Below are positions 36,601 through 51,600 of a DNA stretch of 64,000 nucleotides, in pieces (the stretch's first letter is position 1; each line of letters opens with the position of its first letter). Location: assembly GCA_922989275.2 (NCBI GenBank), contig OV277868.1:23122291-23186290 (forward strand), given 5' to 3'. The stretch comes from Gari tellinella. Lineage: Eukaryota; Mollusca; Bivalvia; Cardiida; Psammobiidae. A program made the translations under genes and the position numbers. The notes below the pieces were generated by a model. It saw nothing but the letters and a program-made list of their open reading frames with translations, searched no databases and was not told where the DNA came from.

Positions 36601-39600
36601 AAACATTTCCGGTCTGTTACATATCTAGGTCACAGGAGCTAAAAATAGATTATTTCAATGAAAACATAAAAAATCTTCTTGTCTGAAACCACAGTACCCT
36701 GAGCTTAGATATTTGGCACAAAGCATTGTCTTCAGGTCCTCTATCAAGATTGTTCAAATTATGTCCCTGGGGTAAAAAATGACCCCGCCCCAGGGGTCGT
36801 AATTTTACATAGAGTTATATAGTAAAATCTTTAAACATCTTTTTCTCTGAAACTAATATGGCCAGAGCTTTGATATTTGGCATGGTGACACTTCTAGAAG
36901 TCCCAAACCAATATTGTAAATATGGTTTTGGTCCGTTGCATATCTAGGTCACAGGAGCTAAAAATAGATTTCTTCAATGAAAACTCCTAAAAAATTATTG
37001 TCTGGAACCACAGTACCCTGAGCTTAGATATTTGGCACAAAGCATCATCTTTAGGTCCTCTTTCAATGTTGTTCAAATTATGTCCCTGGTGTCAAAACTG
37101 CCAAGGCCCTAGGGATTGCAGTTTTACATAGTGTTATATAGTGAAATCTTCTTCTCTGAAACTTTTATGGCCAGAGCTTTGATATTTAGCATAGTGACAC
37201 TTTTTGATGTTTTTTTACCAATATTGCTGAAATGGTTCGGGTCTGTTGCATATCTGGGTCACATTAGCTAAAACTAGATTTTTTTCAATGAAAAGTCTTC
37301 CTGTCTGATACCATCCATGTACAAAATATTTGACAGAACAGTTAATTGTCAAGTTCATCAGCAAGAATTTTGAAACTGTCTCTTGGGTAAAAAATGATCT
37401 CACCCCAGGGGTTATGTGACCCATGTGTTGGTTTTTCAAGGTGAGCGATATTTAGGCCCGCATGGGCCTCTTGTTTAACAGTGTAGACCCAGGTTTGCAC
37501 TGCATGTTTGCCATACTTGATAATAGTTTTTAATTAGAAAATGGATGTGTCAATTTAAAAATTCATCATGGTAAAGGTTAACCATTTACCCCATAGCCTG
37601 TTTCTATTATTGAAGATGGAAGACCACCTAAAGCAGGTTAAAAGTAAAGCAAAATGCACCTTAAGGCACATTCCGCTTTACTTTAAGCCTACTTTAAGTT
37701 ACCCTTTGAAAGGATGTAGAAAATAAATTTTGTGGTACTGTACATATTCATGACTATAAAAAGGAACTATTTTCTTTAATGGAGGAATAATTTAAAGGTG
37801 TAAGAAGGCATATTTATGAGGGTAATGGGTTAATTTATTGTTTTTCTGTTTCAACCAGTTCTGTTGTACAGAGGAGAAACTCCAAACGTTACCAAGCTAC
37901 TCCTGCCTGTAGGATATTTGGATGGTCAGAATAATGTCCATCTCCAGATGGTGGCTCGCATTTATGGTCGTCACTTTTACCAGTCTCAGATTATAGCCCA
38001 GGTACTCTTATTCATGTGTGTAGAACTGTAAAACTTGACCAAAATTGCCGATGACAATATTTAGCCTTTTTATCCCAAAACCAGTTTGTATTTTGAAATC
38101 ATGTTATCACTTAAAGCAGGTTGAAAGTAAAGCAGAATGCTCCTATCGGAGCATCCAGCTTTACTTTCAACCTGCTTTAAGTTAGCATCTGGAAATATGC
38201 TAGAAATACCTTCAATGTTTAATGTTTGGGACATTCTAGGTGGGGATTGCTTACTGTCATTTATATTTACCATCAAATCATGACATTTATGATAAAATCA
38301 TCTCAAATTATGTCACTTGGTGACCAGCTTAAATAAGACGGTGCTTTTGGACGAACAGGACTGGATCGTAATCCAAAAATGGATTATTTACTAGTGTATA
38401 ACTGTAGCCCGGTTGAGTTTATGGTAAAAAAGTGAAAGATTTGTGTAAGCAGTCCAGATGACTCGGTAGAGCACTCATCAGGATCGAAATTGTTTGGCAC
38501 TCTGACCCTGTTTTGAAACGAAATTTTGAAAAATCTTTTTTAGAACAGTAGCAGACCACATAATTGCTGCAGATGATAAAAATTCCCAGCATCCGAAGAG
38601 TAAAAGTTTCAGCAGTCTATACATTAAGTCATTGAACATAGCGACAATTGTACTACAGTGCTCTCTACAACGGCTCTCCCAACAACGACCCCCTCCTTAC
38701 AACGACGCTTTTCGCTGTTCCCAAGACAATTATGTCTCTAACCCTTTCCCTGCTTCAATATCGTCTGCTTAAAATTACTCTGCTGTTTTTCTTACATAAT
38801 GGACATTCTGACAGATAAAAACATAATTACTATTGACAAACAGTTTGAATCCAGATCAGACGCCGCGTAACGCGGCGTCTGATCTGGATTCAATCTGTTT
38901 TCAGAGGCAAGCCAGATTTCCCTTCCTATAACGACTCCCTCCGAACAACACACATAATATTGGTCTCCCATCGGGTGTCGTTGTAGAGAGGGAGCGCTGT
39001 AATTCTTTTCAAATAGTCTATCTATGAAGAGTATATTTGTCTATACAACTTTGTAGACCCAGTGTAACATGCCATTTCTTCCATGGCCAATTTCTTCCCC
39101 TGGGGGAAAAATGGCCCAGCCAGTCAGTTTCTTCCCTAGGGGGAAGAAAGAGACCGGTCCATTCTTTCTCTTGGGGCAAAAAATGGTCTGTTAGTGTTAC
39201 ACCAGGTCAGCCCTCTGATCAGGGTCTACACTGTTTGTCATTCTGCAATATATTGCAGAAAACAACTCCAAATACCCATAAATAGACTAGACTTAATTTG
39301 AAATTAGAATTATTTGAGGTTTTTGAATAAGTTCAGGTATTAAGGCCTAAAAAAAAAGTTGTGTGTTTAGGGCAACCCGACCCTACCTAGCAAAACACCC
39401 CTGACCCTAAAGTTTTTTTAAGATTTTGAAAAAAGATTTTCAAAATGGAGGAAAAACCTGTTTTAAAACAGGTTTTGGACCAATTTGGCACCTAAAAAAA
39501 AATTAATTAAAAAAAAAACTTGATCCCTACCCTACCTAAATTTTTTCAGATCGTTGCCCTAAACACAGATTTTATTTTTTTTGGCCTAAGGCAAACTTGT

Positions 39601-42600
39601 GTATGGTGTATATTTGTTACAGGTGAAGCCAGTCAGTATTGAGGTTTTGATTGGAAGTGGTGAAAACTCTGTCGAGCAGCTCATCCAGGAAGGAGATGCT
39701 TTTGGTAAAGTTCAGTTAACATTCAGACATAGGAGTACATACAGAAGATACCAATATCTCCTGTTTAACTCTTTCAACTCTAAGTATCTCTTGTGGATTA
39801 TTAGGTTCCCTTGTGGATGATTTTAGTTACCAAAACATGAACCAGTCTACTTGGAACGCTCTGTAGTTAAATAAATACTGCTCTAAGTTAGCAAACAGTG
39901 TAGACCCTGATCAGAGGGCTCCTATAGGAGCCCTCTGATCAGGGTCTTCACTGTTTGCAAATGTAATGAGTACATTTTAAACAGGTCCATGGTATTGAAA
40001 GAGTTAATGAAACTAAAGGCATTGCAATAAAGTATCTTATAATATAACACACAATGCAAGCAGTGAATAACACCATTTGTTTATTTTTCGTATACATGTA
40101 TTACTAGTGGTATAACTATGCAATGAGACTTCATATACAGTGGAGAAAACGTTATTCTTTCCCAATAAACGCGTTTACGCTAAAACTATTATTTGCAGTG
40201 CAAACAGTTTGGAGCCAGATCAGACGCCGGGTAACCCGGCGTCTGATCAGGCTCCAGACTGTTTGCCACCAAGATAAACATGACTTATCAGAATTGTCCA
40301 AAAGTTATACTTTTCTACGATTTAGTGTTTTGCGTTTTGTTTGCGTTTAAACGGGAAAGAATAACAGATTCTCCACTGTATTTATGACGTCATTATGTAC
40401 AACTGAGTTCAATATCATATGTCATCGCTCCTTCATGTAGATTTAATTCATAGATTTCATGTTTAATTAAATACCTGCCCAGTTTCTTTCATATCTGATA
40501 TGGATTTTTTATGCCCGGCGACAATCAGTCGGGGCATACTGTTTTATGTCTGTTCGTTCATCCATTAGTTTGTTCCTCCATCCCCTTGAGGGGTAAAGTG
40601 CCCGATTACAAAGTTCTTTGGACGAGACTTTAAAAACTGAGGTAAGATGTATCAGTGCTTTACACTGGGTATCTAAAAGAACCAGAGAACACTGATAATA
40701 ATAGCAAGGCATCGCGCCCGGGTTCTCTGTATCCGCTCCCCTCTCTCAGGTTGAAAGTAAAGCAGAATGCACCTTAAGGGCATTCTGCTTTACTTTCAAC
40801 CTGCTTTAACTTACTATCTACTAGGATATAAAAAATATTTCTTATGGTACATATTCATGACTGTATAAAATGGAAGAATTTTCTTTAGTGGAGGAATAGA
40901 TTTAAGGCGTATTTATGGGATAATGGGTTAAGAAACAGATTATGGAGTAGAAGGTTAAATGAGATTGAAATATCAGTGTTTGACTGTAGCAAACTGAATT
41001 ATCAAGTTAGCTAATTGACCCATTACCCCATAGCCAGTTTCTAATTTTGAATACAGGTGACCACTTAAAGCAGGTTGAAAGTAAAGCAGAATGTGCCTTA
41101 AGGCACATTATGCTTTACTTTCAGCATGCTTTAAGCTATCATCTGCAAGGATCTAGCAAATATTTCTTATGAAGCTTATTCATGGCAGTATAAAATTGCT
41201 CTATTTTCTACAGTGAAGGAATTAATCAAAGGCGTATTTATGGGGTAATGGGTTTAACATGTGTGATTTGCAATGCTAGGAGCTCTGAGGAGGTTGGATA
41301 GTGTAGTTGCAATGCTGAACCATGTGGAGGTAGGACATGACGACCATACAGACAACAGTAGCAGTGAGAAACAAGACAGTACTCAGAGCAGTGAGGAACA
41401 AGTAAGTATTAACTCTTTCCTCCCTGAATCTGTAAATGGACAATTCCAGTTTCAATTTTAGTCTAGTCACTTTCTGACTTTTAAGGGTTGTTTTTGTCAA
41501 TGTTTGGCATTATGACAAACAGTGACGACCCTGATCAGAGGGCTCCTTTCGGAGCCCTCTGATCTGGGTCTTCACTGTTTGCACAGGACAGGACTGGTGT
41601 ACTATTCACATGTACACTGTTTGAAAAGGACGCCTATATGCGGGACTATAGGGTTCAAATGGTTAAAGTGTTTATTTTTGTACATGTATAAATAAAACAT
41701 GTGTATAGGCATTTATCCCTCATACAATGTATGAGTTAACCCATTACCCCATAAATATGCCTTTAACACCTAATTTATTCCTCCGCTGAAGAAAAAAATT
41801 CCATTTATATAGTCATGAATGTGTACCATAAGAAACACTTTCAATATCCTGATAAATAGTAGCTTAAAGCAGACTGAAAGTAAAGCAGAATGTGCCTTAA
41901 CATAGAGGTCATGGTCACATTAACCCTTTCCCCAATAGAAGCTCCTTTTAGCGGATATGATTTATTCTTCCGCTGAAGAATATGGTTCCAATTTAATCAG
42001 TAATAGATATGTATTATAGGGAATATTTTCTATGTTATAGCACATGATAGCTTAAACCAGGCTGAAAGTAAAGCAGAATGCGCCTTAGGGCGCATTCTGC
42101 TTTACTTTTAACCTGCTTTAAGTAGTCACCTATCTTAAGTACCAGAAATAGGCTATCAGGTAAAGGGTTAAGGGGCATAATTTTTCGCAAACAAATTTTG
42201 TGACAGTCCTTCTATAATAGGGGTTGAAATTGGATGTCATACCGATTGCAAAATGCCTGTTTTATCCCCCAAATTCATTGAAAGAATTTCCCCCAAATGT
42301 AGTGCATATTATTCTCTCGAAACCTATGTCAAATCTTCTGTAAAAAAAACTTCATTACAATTGTCATATTCAATTACCTGTCCTGTTTTTAGCTCACCTG
42401 AGCCAAAGGCTCAAGGTGAGCTATTGTGACCGCTCACCGTCCGTAGTACGTCTGTCCGTCTGTCCGTTCACATTTACTTCAAACGACATCTCCTCTGAAA
42501 CCCGCCGATTGTAGGGAGAGTTCAAACTGCTCATGATGTTCCTTGGATGCTTCTCTACAGAAGTTGTTCAAAAAAAAGGAAAAAAAGCACAAACTCGGCT

Positions 42601-45600
42601 TGAAAAAGCAAAAATGCAAAAATCTTTAAAAAATCTTCTTGCCCAAAACTACTAGGCCCTAAGCTTTGATATTTGTACAGTAGAATCTCCTGGTGGATCC
42701 CTCTATAGTTTGTTAAAATGAAATCCCTAGGGTCACATTTGACACCACCCTGCACAGTTTAAGTGCTGCTCTAGGCAGGTTTTACAGTATTTTTGATTTA
42801 GGCAGAACTGTATTTACCTGAGTTACCCTTAATATACTATGGGCAAATAACCAATATTTGCAAACAGTTTGGATCCAGATCAGATGCAACATAATGCTGC
42901 ATCTAATCTGGATCCAAACTATTTGCCACTCATTTACCAACTTAACATTTTCTAAAAAAAAAAAATGTACATTTTTTACACACAGAAGGTATTTAGCAGA
43001 CATCATTTCAGTCTGGTAAGGGTAAGCCACCAGCAGCAGTGCTGCTAATGCTACAGTACCGTACTCTTGCATAATAGTTGACCTCAGTGATCAGGCCAAC
43101 TGAACTGAACATGTTGTCTGCTAAAGTTTAGAAATGGTTCAGTCTTCTTCATACTTAGAGAAACAGGATCTGGAAGTGATCCACTGACAGTTATGTAATT
43201 ATGTCTTATGCCATATTTATACATATGTTTAATATTGGTTTTGTCACAGTTATCTGCATGTTTTGCCAATTTTTCTTGTCCAGGATTCAACCCTTTTTCC
43301 CAATAAATACTGACGTTTGTTAACCCATTACCCCATAAATGTGCATTTTTAGGCCTTTGATTTATTCCTCCACTTAAGAAAATAATTCCCCTTTAACCCT
43401 TTCCCCCATAGCATATCTCTAGTATTGAATGTAGGTGTCCACTTAAAACAGGTTGAAAGTAAAGCAGAATGCGCTTTAAGCGCATTCTGCTTTACTTTCA
43501 GCCTGCTTTAAGCTATCATCTGCTAGAATATAGAAAATATTTTGTATTATACATATTTATGAATGTATAAATTGGAACTATTTTCTTCAGAGCAAGAATA
43601 AACTGAATGCGCTAAAAGGCGCTTCTATGGGGGAAAGGGTTAAACAGTCATGAAAATGTAAGATGTGAAATAAGTTTCTATATCCTAGTAGATGGTAGCT
43701 TAAAGCAGTTTGAAAGTAAAGCAAAGTGTGCATTAAGACCCATTCTGCTTTACTTTCAACCTGCTTTAGGTGGCCACCTATTTTCAAAACTAGAAACAGG
43801 CTATGGGGTAATGGGTAAAATGAAATTGCCTATTTGGAAAGAGCCTAATGAGAGGAAGTGCCATTTGCAAAGGCCATAACTCTGACATCATTGTTTTTTT
43901 TAGTTATTTCCCTTTGTCATATTTTCTTGTCAAGAAGACAACTCCAGTTCTACTGATGCTATTGTAATGAAATTTTATGTATGGAAAGAAACTGATGAGA
44001 GAAAATGCCATGCATAAGGGCAGCAATATTTTGTTTTCCCCTTTGTCATATTTTATTGTCAGGAAAATAACTCCAGTTCTGCTGACGCTAGTGAAATAAT
44101 TATCATTTACCGGAAATGGAAATAGCTTGATAAGAGGATGTGTCATGGATAAGGGTCATAAGCTTGGCAACAAAATTCACTTTTGTCATGTTTTCTTGTC
44201 CGGAAGATAACTCCATTTATAGCTATATTAAAATGTTGTCTTGCCCAGTCAACTTAGGTACAAACTTCAATGTCCTCAGGTGAGCGAATTTAGGGCCATG
44301 GCCCTCTTGTAATGTTAAATAATTTTGTTTTCAGTTATTAAATGAAAGAAATATTTCTGTCTACTTTTCCCATTTTGGCTGAAAATCGCACTTGAGTTTT
44401 TGTAAAAAGACCCTGTGTAATGGTGGACAGTCTACTGACAGCTCTTGTTTGTCCATTCCTTACTTTGAATATTTGTGTGAATATTACAGGTAAAAATTCG
44501 GACAAATGTTATACAGACTATTGCCAGCGTGGAGCCCACTAGCCCTCACCTGGTCTCTACAGTCTCAACTGTCTTGAAGAAAGTTACAGAGAATCAGCCG
44601 GATCTCTCAGAGGAAGCCAAGGTACCAGTATATGAGCCACATTGGGAGGAATATGATAATGATTGCTGAAGCGATTTCCTAGAAGCAGCAGGATATAATT
44701 ATGTTAACTCTTGTCATGCTGAATTATCGTCGGCTTCTACCCTATTGTCTGCTACAATACTAAAATTTAGTTTTCATGCTTTTGAAACAGAGTGACAAAC
44801 AGTTTGGATCAAGATCAGATGCCGTGTTACTGTTTGCAAACATTGGCCAAGTCTTGCTTAGCATGACAAGGGTTATAACCCTTTCCTCAACGTAGATTCC
44901 ATATGACGCCTTTACCCCTTGCTTCGCATAAGTGCCATCAACACAACCTTATTTTGATAACTGCATGCACTTAAATGAGGATTCACTGAAGGTGTAAATT
45001 ACAGGTTGCAGCGTAAGGCAAGATAAAAGTAGAGCAGAAAGCTCCTAAAGCAGCCTTCTGTTTTACTCTTATCTTGCTTTAAGCAGTCACCTATCTTTAA
45101 CAACACCAGAACTCCATAAAATCTATGATCTTGATCCAAACTGTTTGCAAATATTAGCCAAGTTGTGCTTAGCATGGTAGGGGTTAACCCTTCCCTCAAC
45201 ATAGACGCCATAAGGTGGCTTTACCCCTTCCTTCACATGAGCGGCATAGGTCCCCACTACCTTGTTTTGATATCTGCACTCAAATGAGGATTCACTGAAG
45301 GTGTAAATTACAGGAAATTGATGATTTACACTAATGGTTATTAAGGAAAGGTTTAAAGAGTTTGAACATAAACTAATTTGGTGACTTTTGAAAGCAAATG
45401 ATTTGCATACAGTATACAGTATATATACATTTAGTATTGTGTCTCTACCACCCCCAATATTTATATTGGAGGGGGTGGGGGACATTGTTTTGTCTGTCTG
45501 TCACACATTTGGTCCAAAATATAACCCCAGTTCTGCTGATGCTAGTGAAATGCAATTTCATGTATGGAAAGAGCTTGATGAGAGGAAGTGTCATGCACAA

Positions 45601-48600
45601 GATCAATAACTATGGAATTTCATTACAAAATATTCAAATGGCTATCCCAAGCTATTTCTATGTGTGTGTGGTTTGGTTCTAATGTGGGAGACATCTGATC
45701 TATTTTCAATGAAAACAAACCTCTATTTGTTGAATGTTCACATTTTCTACTGCAGGATTCTGTCATTGAAACATACAGTAATCTAGCAGAGAATCTTGAA
45801 CAGATGGCACATGTACAAGATGAAGAAGCTGACAAGGAGGAAATCTTGTTTGAAGAGCTAGTTGGTAGTGCAGGGTATGTTTGGACTGTCAAATACTTCA
45901 GCAAACACTAATCTTCTGTACCCCTTAATTTCTTAACAGTCAAACGTGCAAACTACACACGTTTAATATATTATCTACTTGCCAGTTTCCATTTGAAAAG
46001 CCGTGAGACAGGGATTTGAAGCTGCATGTAATTGAGTTGTGTTATGTGAGAGGTTCTCTGCACATGCACATACATAAAAACAATGTATTTCCACTACACC
46101 CTATCGGAATACCTCCCTGTCTCAGATTTCCATTAAACCTAATTGTTACGATTGTTCTATATAGGGATATATCAGTTGATCAATAGCGCTCAAAACCTCG
46201 CATACAGACGGAATACCCAGACATGTGTTATTATGTTGCTACAACACATAAAGTGATTGTTTCCGACATGTACTACTACTTTTACATACAGGGCCATTTT
46301 ACAAGGTACCAGCTCTATGATACAGTTACTGACAGACACCATGCCAGTGAATCAGACAGGCCCAGCTAGTACACCAGCACCAATAGATACAAAGGTATAT
46401 ATCTCTACTAGTAGTGGTCAAACAGAAGCACTTACTATCATTTTGGGGGCATATTGTTTTACCCCTGTCTGTTTTTCCGTCCATCCATATGTCCATATAT
46501 ACGGTACTTACTTTGTCTGCTTACAGTTTTAAAAGTACAACATTATAATTTGGCAGTGTTTACCGGCGGCAGTAGTACAGTGGTAACACATTGGACTACG
46601 GTACCAGGGGTCGTGAGTTCGATCCCCCGCCGGACCAGCGGTCTGACTAGGGGATTTTTTCTGAATCCCCGAATGATGTACAGGAATGTTCTTGAGCAAG
46701 ACATGTACCGCGAATTGCTCCTCTCCACCCAGGGGTTAAAATGGGTACCTGTGAAGGGTCTGAGTCGGTACAACCATCGACTACCTTTCACATGCTTTAT
46801 GTTGATTTCGTAGACTATTGAAATGACTGGAAAGCTGGTGAAGACTGTGGACAAAGTGTGTGACTCCCTGCTGCACAGACAGATAGGGGACGCTGAACCC
46901 ACTGTCATAGTAACAGATACAGTCAAGGTGGCTGTACAGAAACTCTCCCCTGAAAAGTTAGCCGGTGCAAAAATACAGATTGATGCCAAAATACAGATGG
47001 ACACCTCGGAAGAGGAGGAAAGTTTGACTACTGTCGGTAGTGTAACAATGCCACAAGACTTTGTCCCTCCTGAGACAGTGAAGGATTACAGCATACAGGT
47101 GAGCTAATATCACAAGAAGGGCATTTTAATATAAGATACAGTCGAACTTCCATATCTCGAAGTTGGTTTTGTCGAACATACCCGTATTTCAAAGTTAAAA
47201 AAATGGGTATGTTCGACTTAACTGAGCATGAAATAAAGCAGTTTATATGTCGAACTATCTGATAGTTAGAGTTAACCCTTTCCCCCATAGAAACGACTTT
47301 TAGCGTATCTAATTTATTCCTCCGCTGAAGAAAATAGTTCCAGTTTATACCCTCATGAACAATTACCATTACAAATATTTTATATTACCTAGCAGATTTT
47401 AGCTTAAAGCAGGCTGAAAGTAAAGCAGAATGTGCCTTAAGGCACATTCTGCTTTACTTTCAACCTGCTTTAAGTGGTCACCTGTCTTCAAAACTAGAAA
47501 CAGGCTATGAGGTAAAGGGTTCGAGACATGGAAGTTTGACCTAAGTATTGTGACATATAAGCCTGATCAGACAATGTAGACCCTGATCAGACTGCTCCCT
47601 CAAGAACTATTTTTTTATTTCGCATGTTCATGACTGCATACAATAGAGTGGAACTATTTTCTTCATTGTAGGAATAACTCAAAAGGTGTAAAGAAGGCAT
47701 ATGAATTGTGTATGTGTTAACTTGTTTACATTGAACTACCAAACTCAGGGCTACAGTGGAGTGAGTAACGGAACAAATCAAACATTTTCTCTCTCATTTA
47801 AGCACCCAATCCTATTGTGTGAATACTCATAATGAGTAGTCACATTATAGGGCTAAAGCAGGTATGAAGATTCTAGTTTTCGAAGTACAATAAAACCTTG
47901 CTATAACCACCACTAAAACGAAGGCTAATTGATTGGATAATAGAGAGGTGACCGTGCTTAAAGCAAGGTAACAGTAACACAGAAAGCTCCTACTTTCTAC
48001 ACAAAAAGCTCCTACAGGAGCTTTCTGTGTTACTGTCACCTTGCTTTAAGCAGTCACCTGTCATAAAACCTAATAACTAACACAATTTAGTGGTCATAAT
48101 AGAGAGGTTTTTATTGTACTCCCCTTTATCTGGTGCCCTGCAATCTGAGAGGTACAATTGGAATGACACTCTTGTATTTGTTACAGACTGTCCTGATGAA
48201 GAATCCATACATACCAACCAGTTCCTCTGGCTACGTACAGACCGATGTGATTTCTGTTTCACTGAAAGACTCCTCCAATAATGTGGTTGATATCAGGGAT
48301 CTGTCGCAGCCTTTGAAGATCTCTTTCCCAGCAAATCAAAGTTTGTTGCTCTTAAATAAATTACAAAGAATATTCAAACTTTCATTAACCCTTTCAACCC
48401 TACAGCCCTCTGTAGAGATTATTTATTACATAATGCAAACAGTGTAGACCCTGATCAGAGGTCTCCTATAGGAGCCCTCTGATCAGGGTCTGCACTGTTT
48501 GATGTTTTCATTGGTTTTTGTTGTCTTACCAGAAATACAAAAGTAGCTAGACTGGTTCAAAATGCATGTACTAGAAGGGTCCAAAAGGATTATAAATACC

Positions 48601-51600
48601 CGCAAGAGATATTTAGGGTTGAACGAGTTAAACAGTCTCAATATAAAAGTGAATTTATATCAATTTGTACCTTGTCTGTTTTTCCTCACTTTTCATCATT
48701 TTCTTTCCTGCAGATTTTCTCTGTTATACTGAAGATTCTGAAATGAAATTTCATTTATGGAAGGAGATTGATGAGTGAAAGTGTCTTGCACAAGGTTTAT
48801 AACTCTTGCAGCAATACTGTGAGAGTTATTTCCCTTTGCCCTATTCTCTATATTCAGCAAATTACTTCTGTTCTACTGATGCTTTTCAAAGGAAATTTTA
48901 TTTGTTTAAAAGAGTTTGATGAGTGGCAGTGTCTTGCACATGGTTAATAACTCTTGTATCAATACCATTTGAGTTATTCCCCTCTACTGATGGTTGCTGG
49001 CAGGTGACACATGTGTTACGAGGAACATCTGTCTATTTTCTTAGTAATATATGAATAATTAGAAGCATAAAAAAGTATATACATGGGGCAAAGCAGAGCC
49101 CCAGATAAGGGGAGCATTTCAAAAATTAAAATCTTTATTTCTGCATAAAACCCAATGGTGTCACTACTCATTAGAATCGTCTCTTCGAGACGATTCAATT
49201 GAGTAGTAACACCATAGGATTTGGTGCTGAATGATTTAGAAAATGTTTTATTTATTCAGTTTACTCCCTCTTATCTGGAGCCCCGGCAAAGGGTTAAACA
49301 GCCTCTTACCTTAAAAATCATAAAAAAAACCTTGTTATAATCATGTTCGTTACTGTACAGATTTGAATCTTTTCTTCTAGATACAAGTGCCTCTCAATAT
49401 GTAAGACTGAAAGTTGTAATGGACAAAACAGGGGGAAGTGTATCGATCAAGTCCATCCGTACGTACAAAAGCTTGGCATCTTTCAACCTTCACGTATCAT
49501 CAGATAAAGTAGCCGGCCTCAAGTTCAACATACCCACCAACTTCACCAGCTTTAAGCTTTATATCAATCAGACCAACAAGCCAGACCTTAATAGGATTCT
49601 TCAAGATGGCCGTCTGTATCCGGAGGAAACTTCATTTTTTACCGAGAGATTTAGTGATTTCCTTACCAATGGTCAAAACAGTTCGATTGTATACTTTGCT
49701 CCATCTTCATCAAACCAGTCTGAACATCTGAGTGATCAGGAAACCTATGTTGGAGTGAGCTTAGATATGACAGATAATCATACCCTAGAGGCCCTAGCGC
49801 ATCTTGATCCCGTGTGTGTTGGCAATGCTGAGGTGGAGTCATGCAGGGGCTTTGCAGAGCTGAGAGTAGAATTCCAAGCTTTCACTTTGGAGTGTCTGTA
49901 CTGGAACGTCACAAGACAGACATGGTCCAGTGAAGGCTGCTGGGTACGTAGTTGGAAATTTATCAAGGCAATGCTCAACACATTCAACCCTAGTGACGAG
50001 TAAACTCATAATTTACAAACGGTGTTCCTGTGATATCAGGACTGCTCTTGTTTCATGCAAACAGTGAAGAACCTGATCAGAGGGCTCCTTAAGGAGCCCT
50101 CTAATCAGGGTCTACACTGTTTGTCATTTTGAATTATATTGTTAAAATCAACCCTAAATAGTCAAAAATGGACTAGACTTATTTTGAAATTGAAACTGTC
50201 CATTAAAAGTTTCAGGGATGAATGAGTTAACCCATTACCCCGTAGCTTGTTTCTAGTATTGACGATAGTTGACCACTTAAAGCAGGTTGAAAGTTAAGCA
50301 GAATGCGCCTTTGGGCGCATTTTACTTTACTTTCAGGCTGCTTTAAACTAAAATCTTCTAGGATACAGAAAGTAATTCTTATGGTACACATACATGATTG
50401 TATAATAAAGTGGAACTATTTTCCTCAGTGGAATGATAATTTAAAAGTGTAAATAGGCATGTCTATGGGAAATGGTTTGAACAGTATTGTAAAGCTGAAA
50501 ATGGTGGTAATATTTTGATATGGTTATTGCTATAACTTAATCCATTACCCTACCCATAGCTTGTTTCTGTATTTGAAGACAAGTGACTACTTTAAGCAGG
50601 TTAAAAGTAAAGCAGAATACGCCTTAAGGTGCATTCTGCTTTACTTCTAACCTGCTTTAAGCTACCATCTGCTAGGATATTGAAACAATTTGTTATGGTT
50701 CATAATTATAACAACATGTATATAAATTGGAACTATTTTATTCGGTGAATGAATACATTAAAGGCGTAAAAAAGTGGGTTAACATGTGTTTAACTTTGTA
50801 GGTATCTAAGGAGACATATGAAGGCCAGATGAGCTGTGAGTGTGACCATATGACTGTGTTTGGAGGCAGTGTGTTAACCCTGCCTGCCTCTAAAGACCCA
50901 GTGTTTGACTTTCCCCTTGAGATGTTTGATAACCCTGTCATTGTCACCACTGTGCTATTTATCTGGACTATCTACTTTCTCCTCGTATCTTGGGCAAGGA
51001 AAGAAGACAGGAGGGATAAGAGAAAGGTACACTAGAATTGGTTATAACCCTCTTCCACCATAGACTGTTTCTTGTTTTGAAGATGGGTGACTACTTAAAG
51101 CAGGTTGAAAGTAAAGCAGAATGTGCCTGAAGTTGCATTCTGCTTTACTTTCAACCTGCTTTAAGCTACTATCTACAAGAAAATAGAAAATATTTCTTAT
51201 GGAATATATTTATGACTATATAATGTGGAACTATTTTCTTTAGTGGAGCAATAAATCAATGGCGTAAAAAGGCGTATTTATAGGGTAATGGGTTAAAACA
51301 CTCTCCCACCATAGCCTGTTTCTTGTCTTGAAGAAAGTTGACTACTTAACCCATTACCCCATAGCCTATTTCTAGAATTGAAGATATGATCTCACTTAAA
51401 GCAGGTTGAAAGTAAAGCAGAATGTGCCTTCAGGCACATTCTGCTTTACTTTCACCCTGCTTTAAGCTACCATCTGCTAGAATATAGAAAATATTCCTTA
51501 ATATGTATATTCATGACGGTAAAAAATGGAACTATTTTCTTCAGTGGAGAAATAAATTAAAAGCGTATTTATGGGGTAATGGGTTAAAGCAGCGGTTGAA

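Larger units (their letters stand above)
42391..44312. mobile_element. Type K repeat, interrupted
   Basis: Starts TTAGCTCACCTGAGCCAAAG, GGCTCAAGGTGAGCTA, and ends TCAGGTGAGCGAATTTAGGG then CCCTCTTGT. Two nested type A copies and a core II hairpin (42857-42930) sit inside. The right part has ~130-bp tandem units with TTTTCTTGTC...AACTCCAGTTCT. Confidence 0.6.

Noticed and set aside
46563..46640. Functional tRNA gene
   Set aside because: Box A and box B fit, but the anticodon stem is poor and the sequence continues into a SINE body. Read as a tRNA-derived SINE.
46543..47004. 153-residue minus-strand ORF
   Set aside because: Antisense shadow of a SINE and of the GAIN-region exon at 46814.
49419..50003. 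Stand-alone 194-residue protein
   Set aside because: It is the GAIN/GPS exon. The last 20 residues of the open frame are past the donor at 49944, and the GPS is completed only by the exon at 50802.
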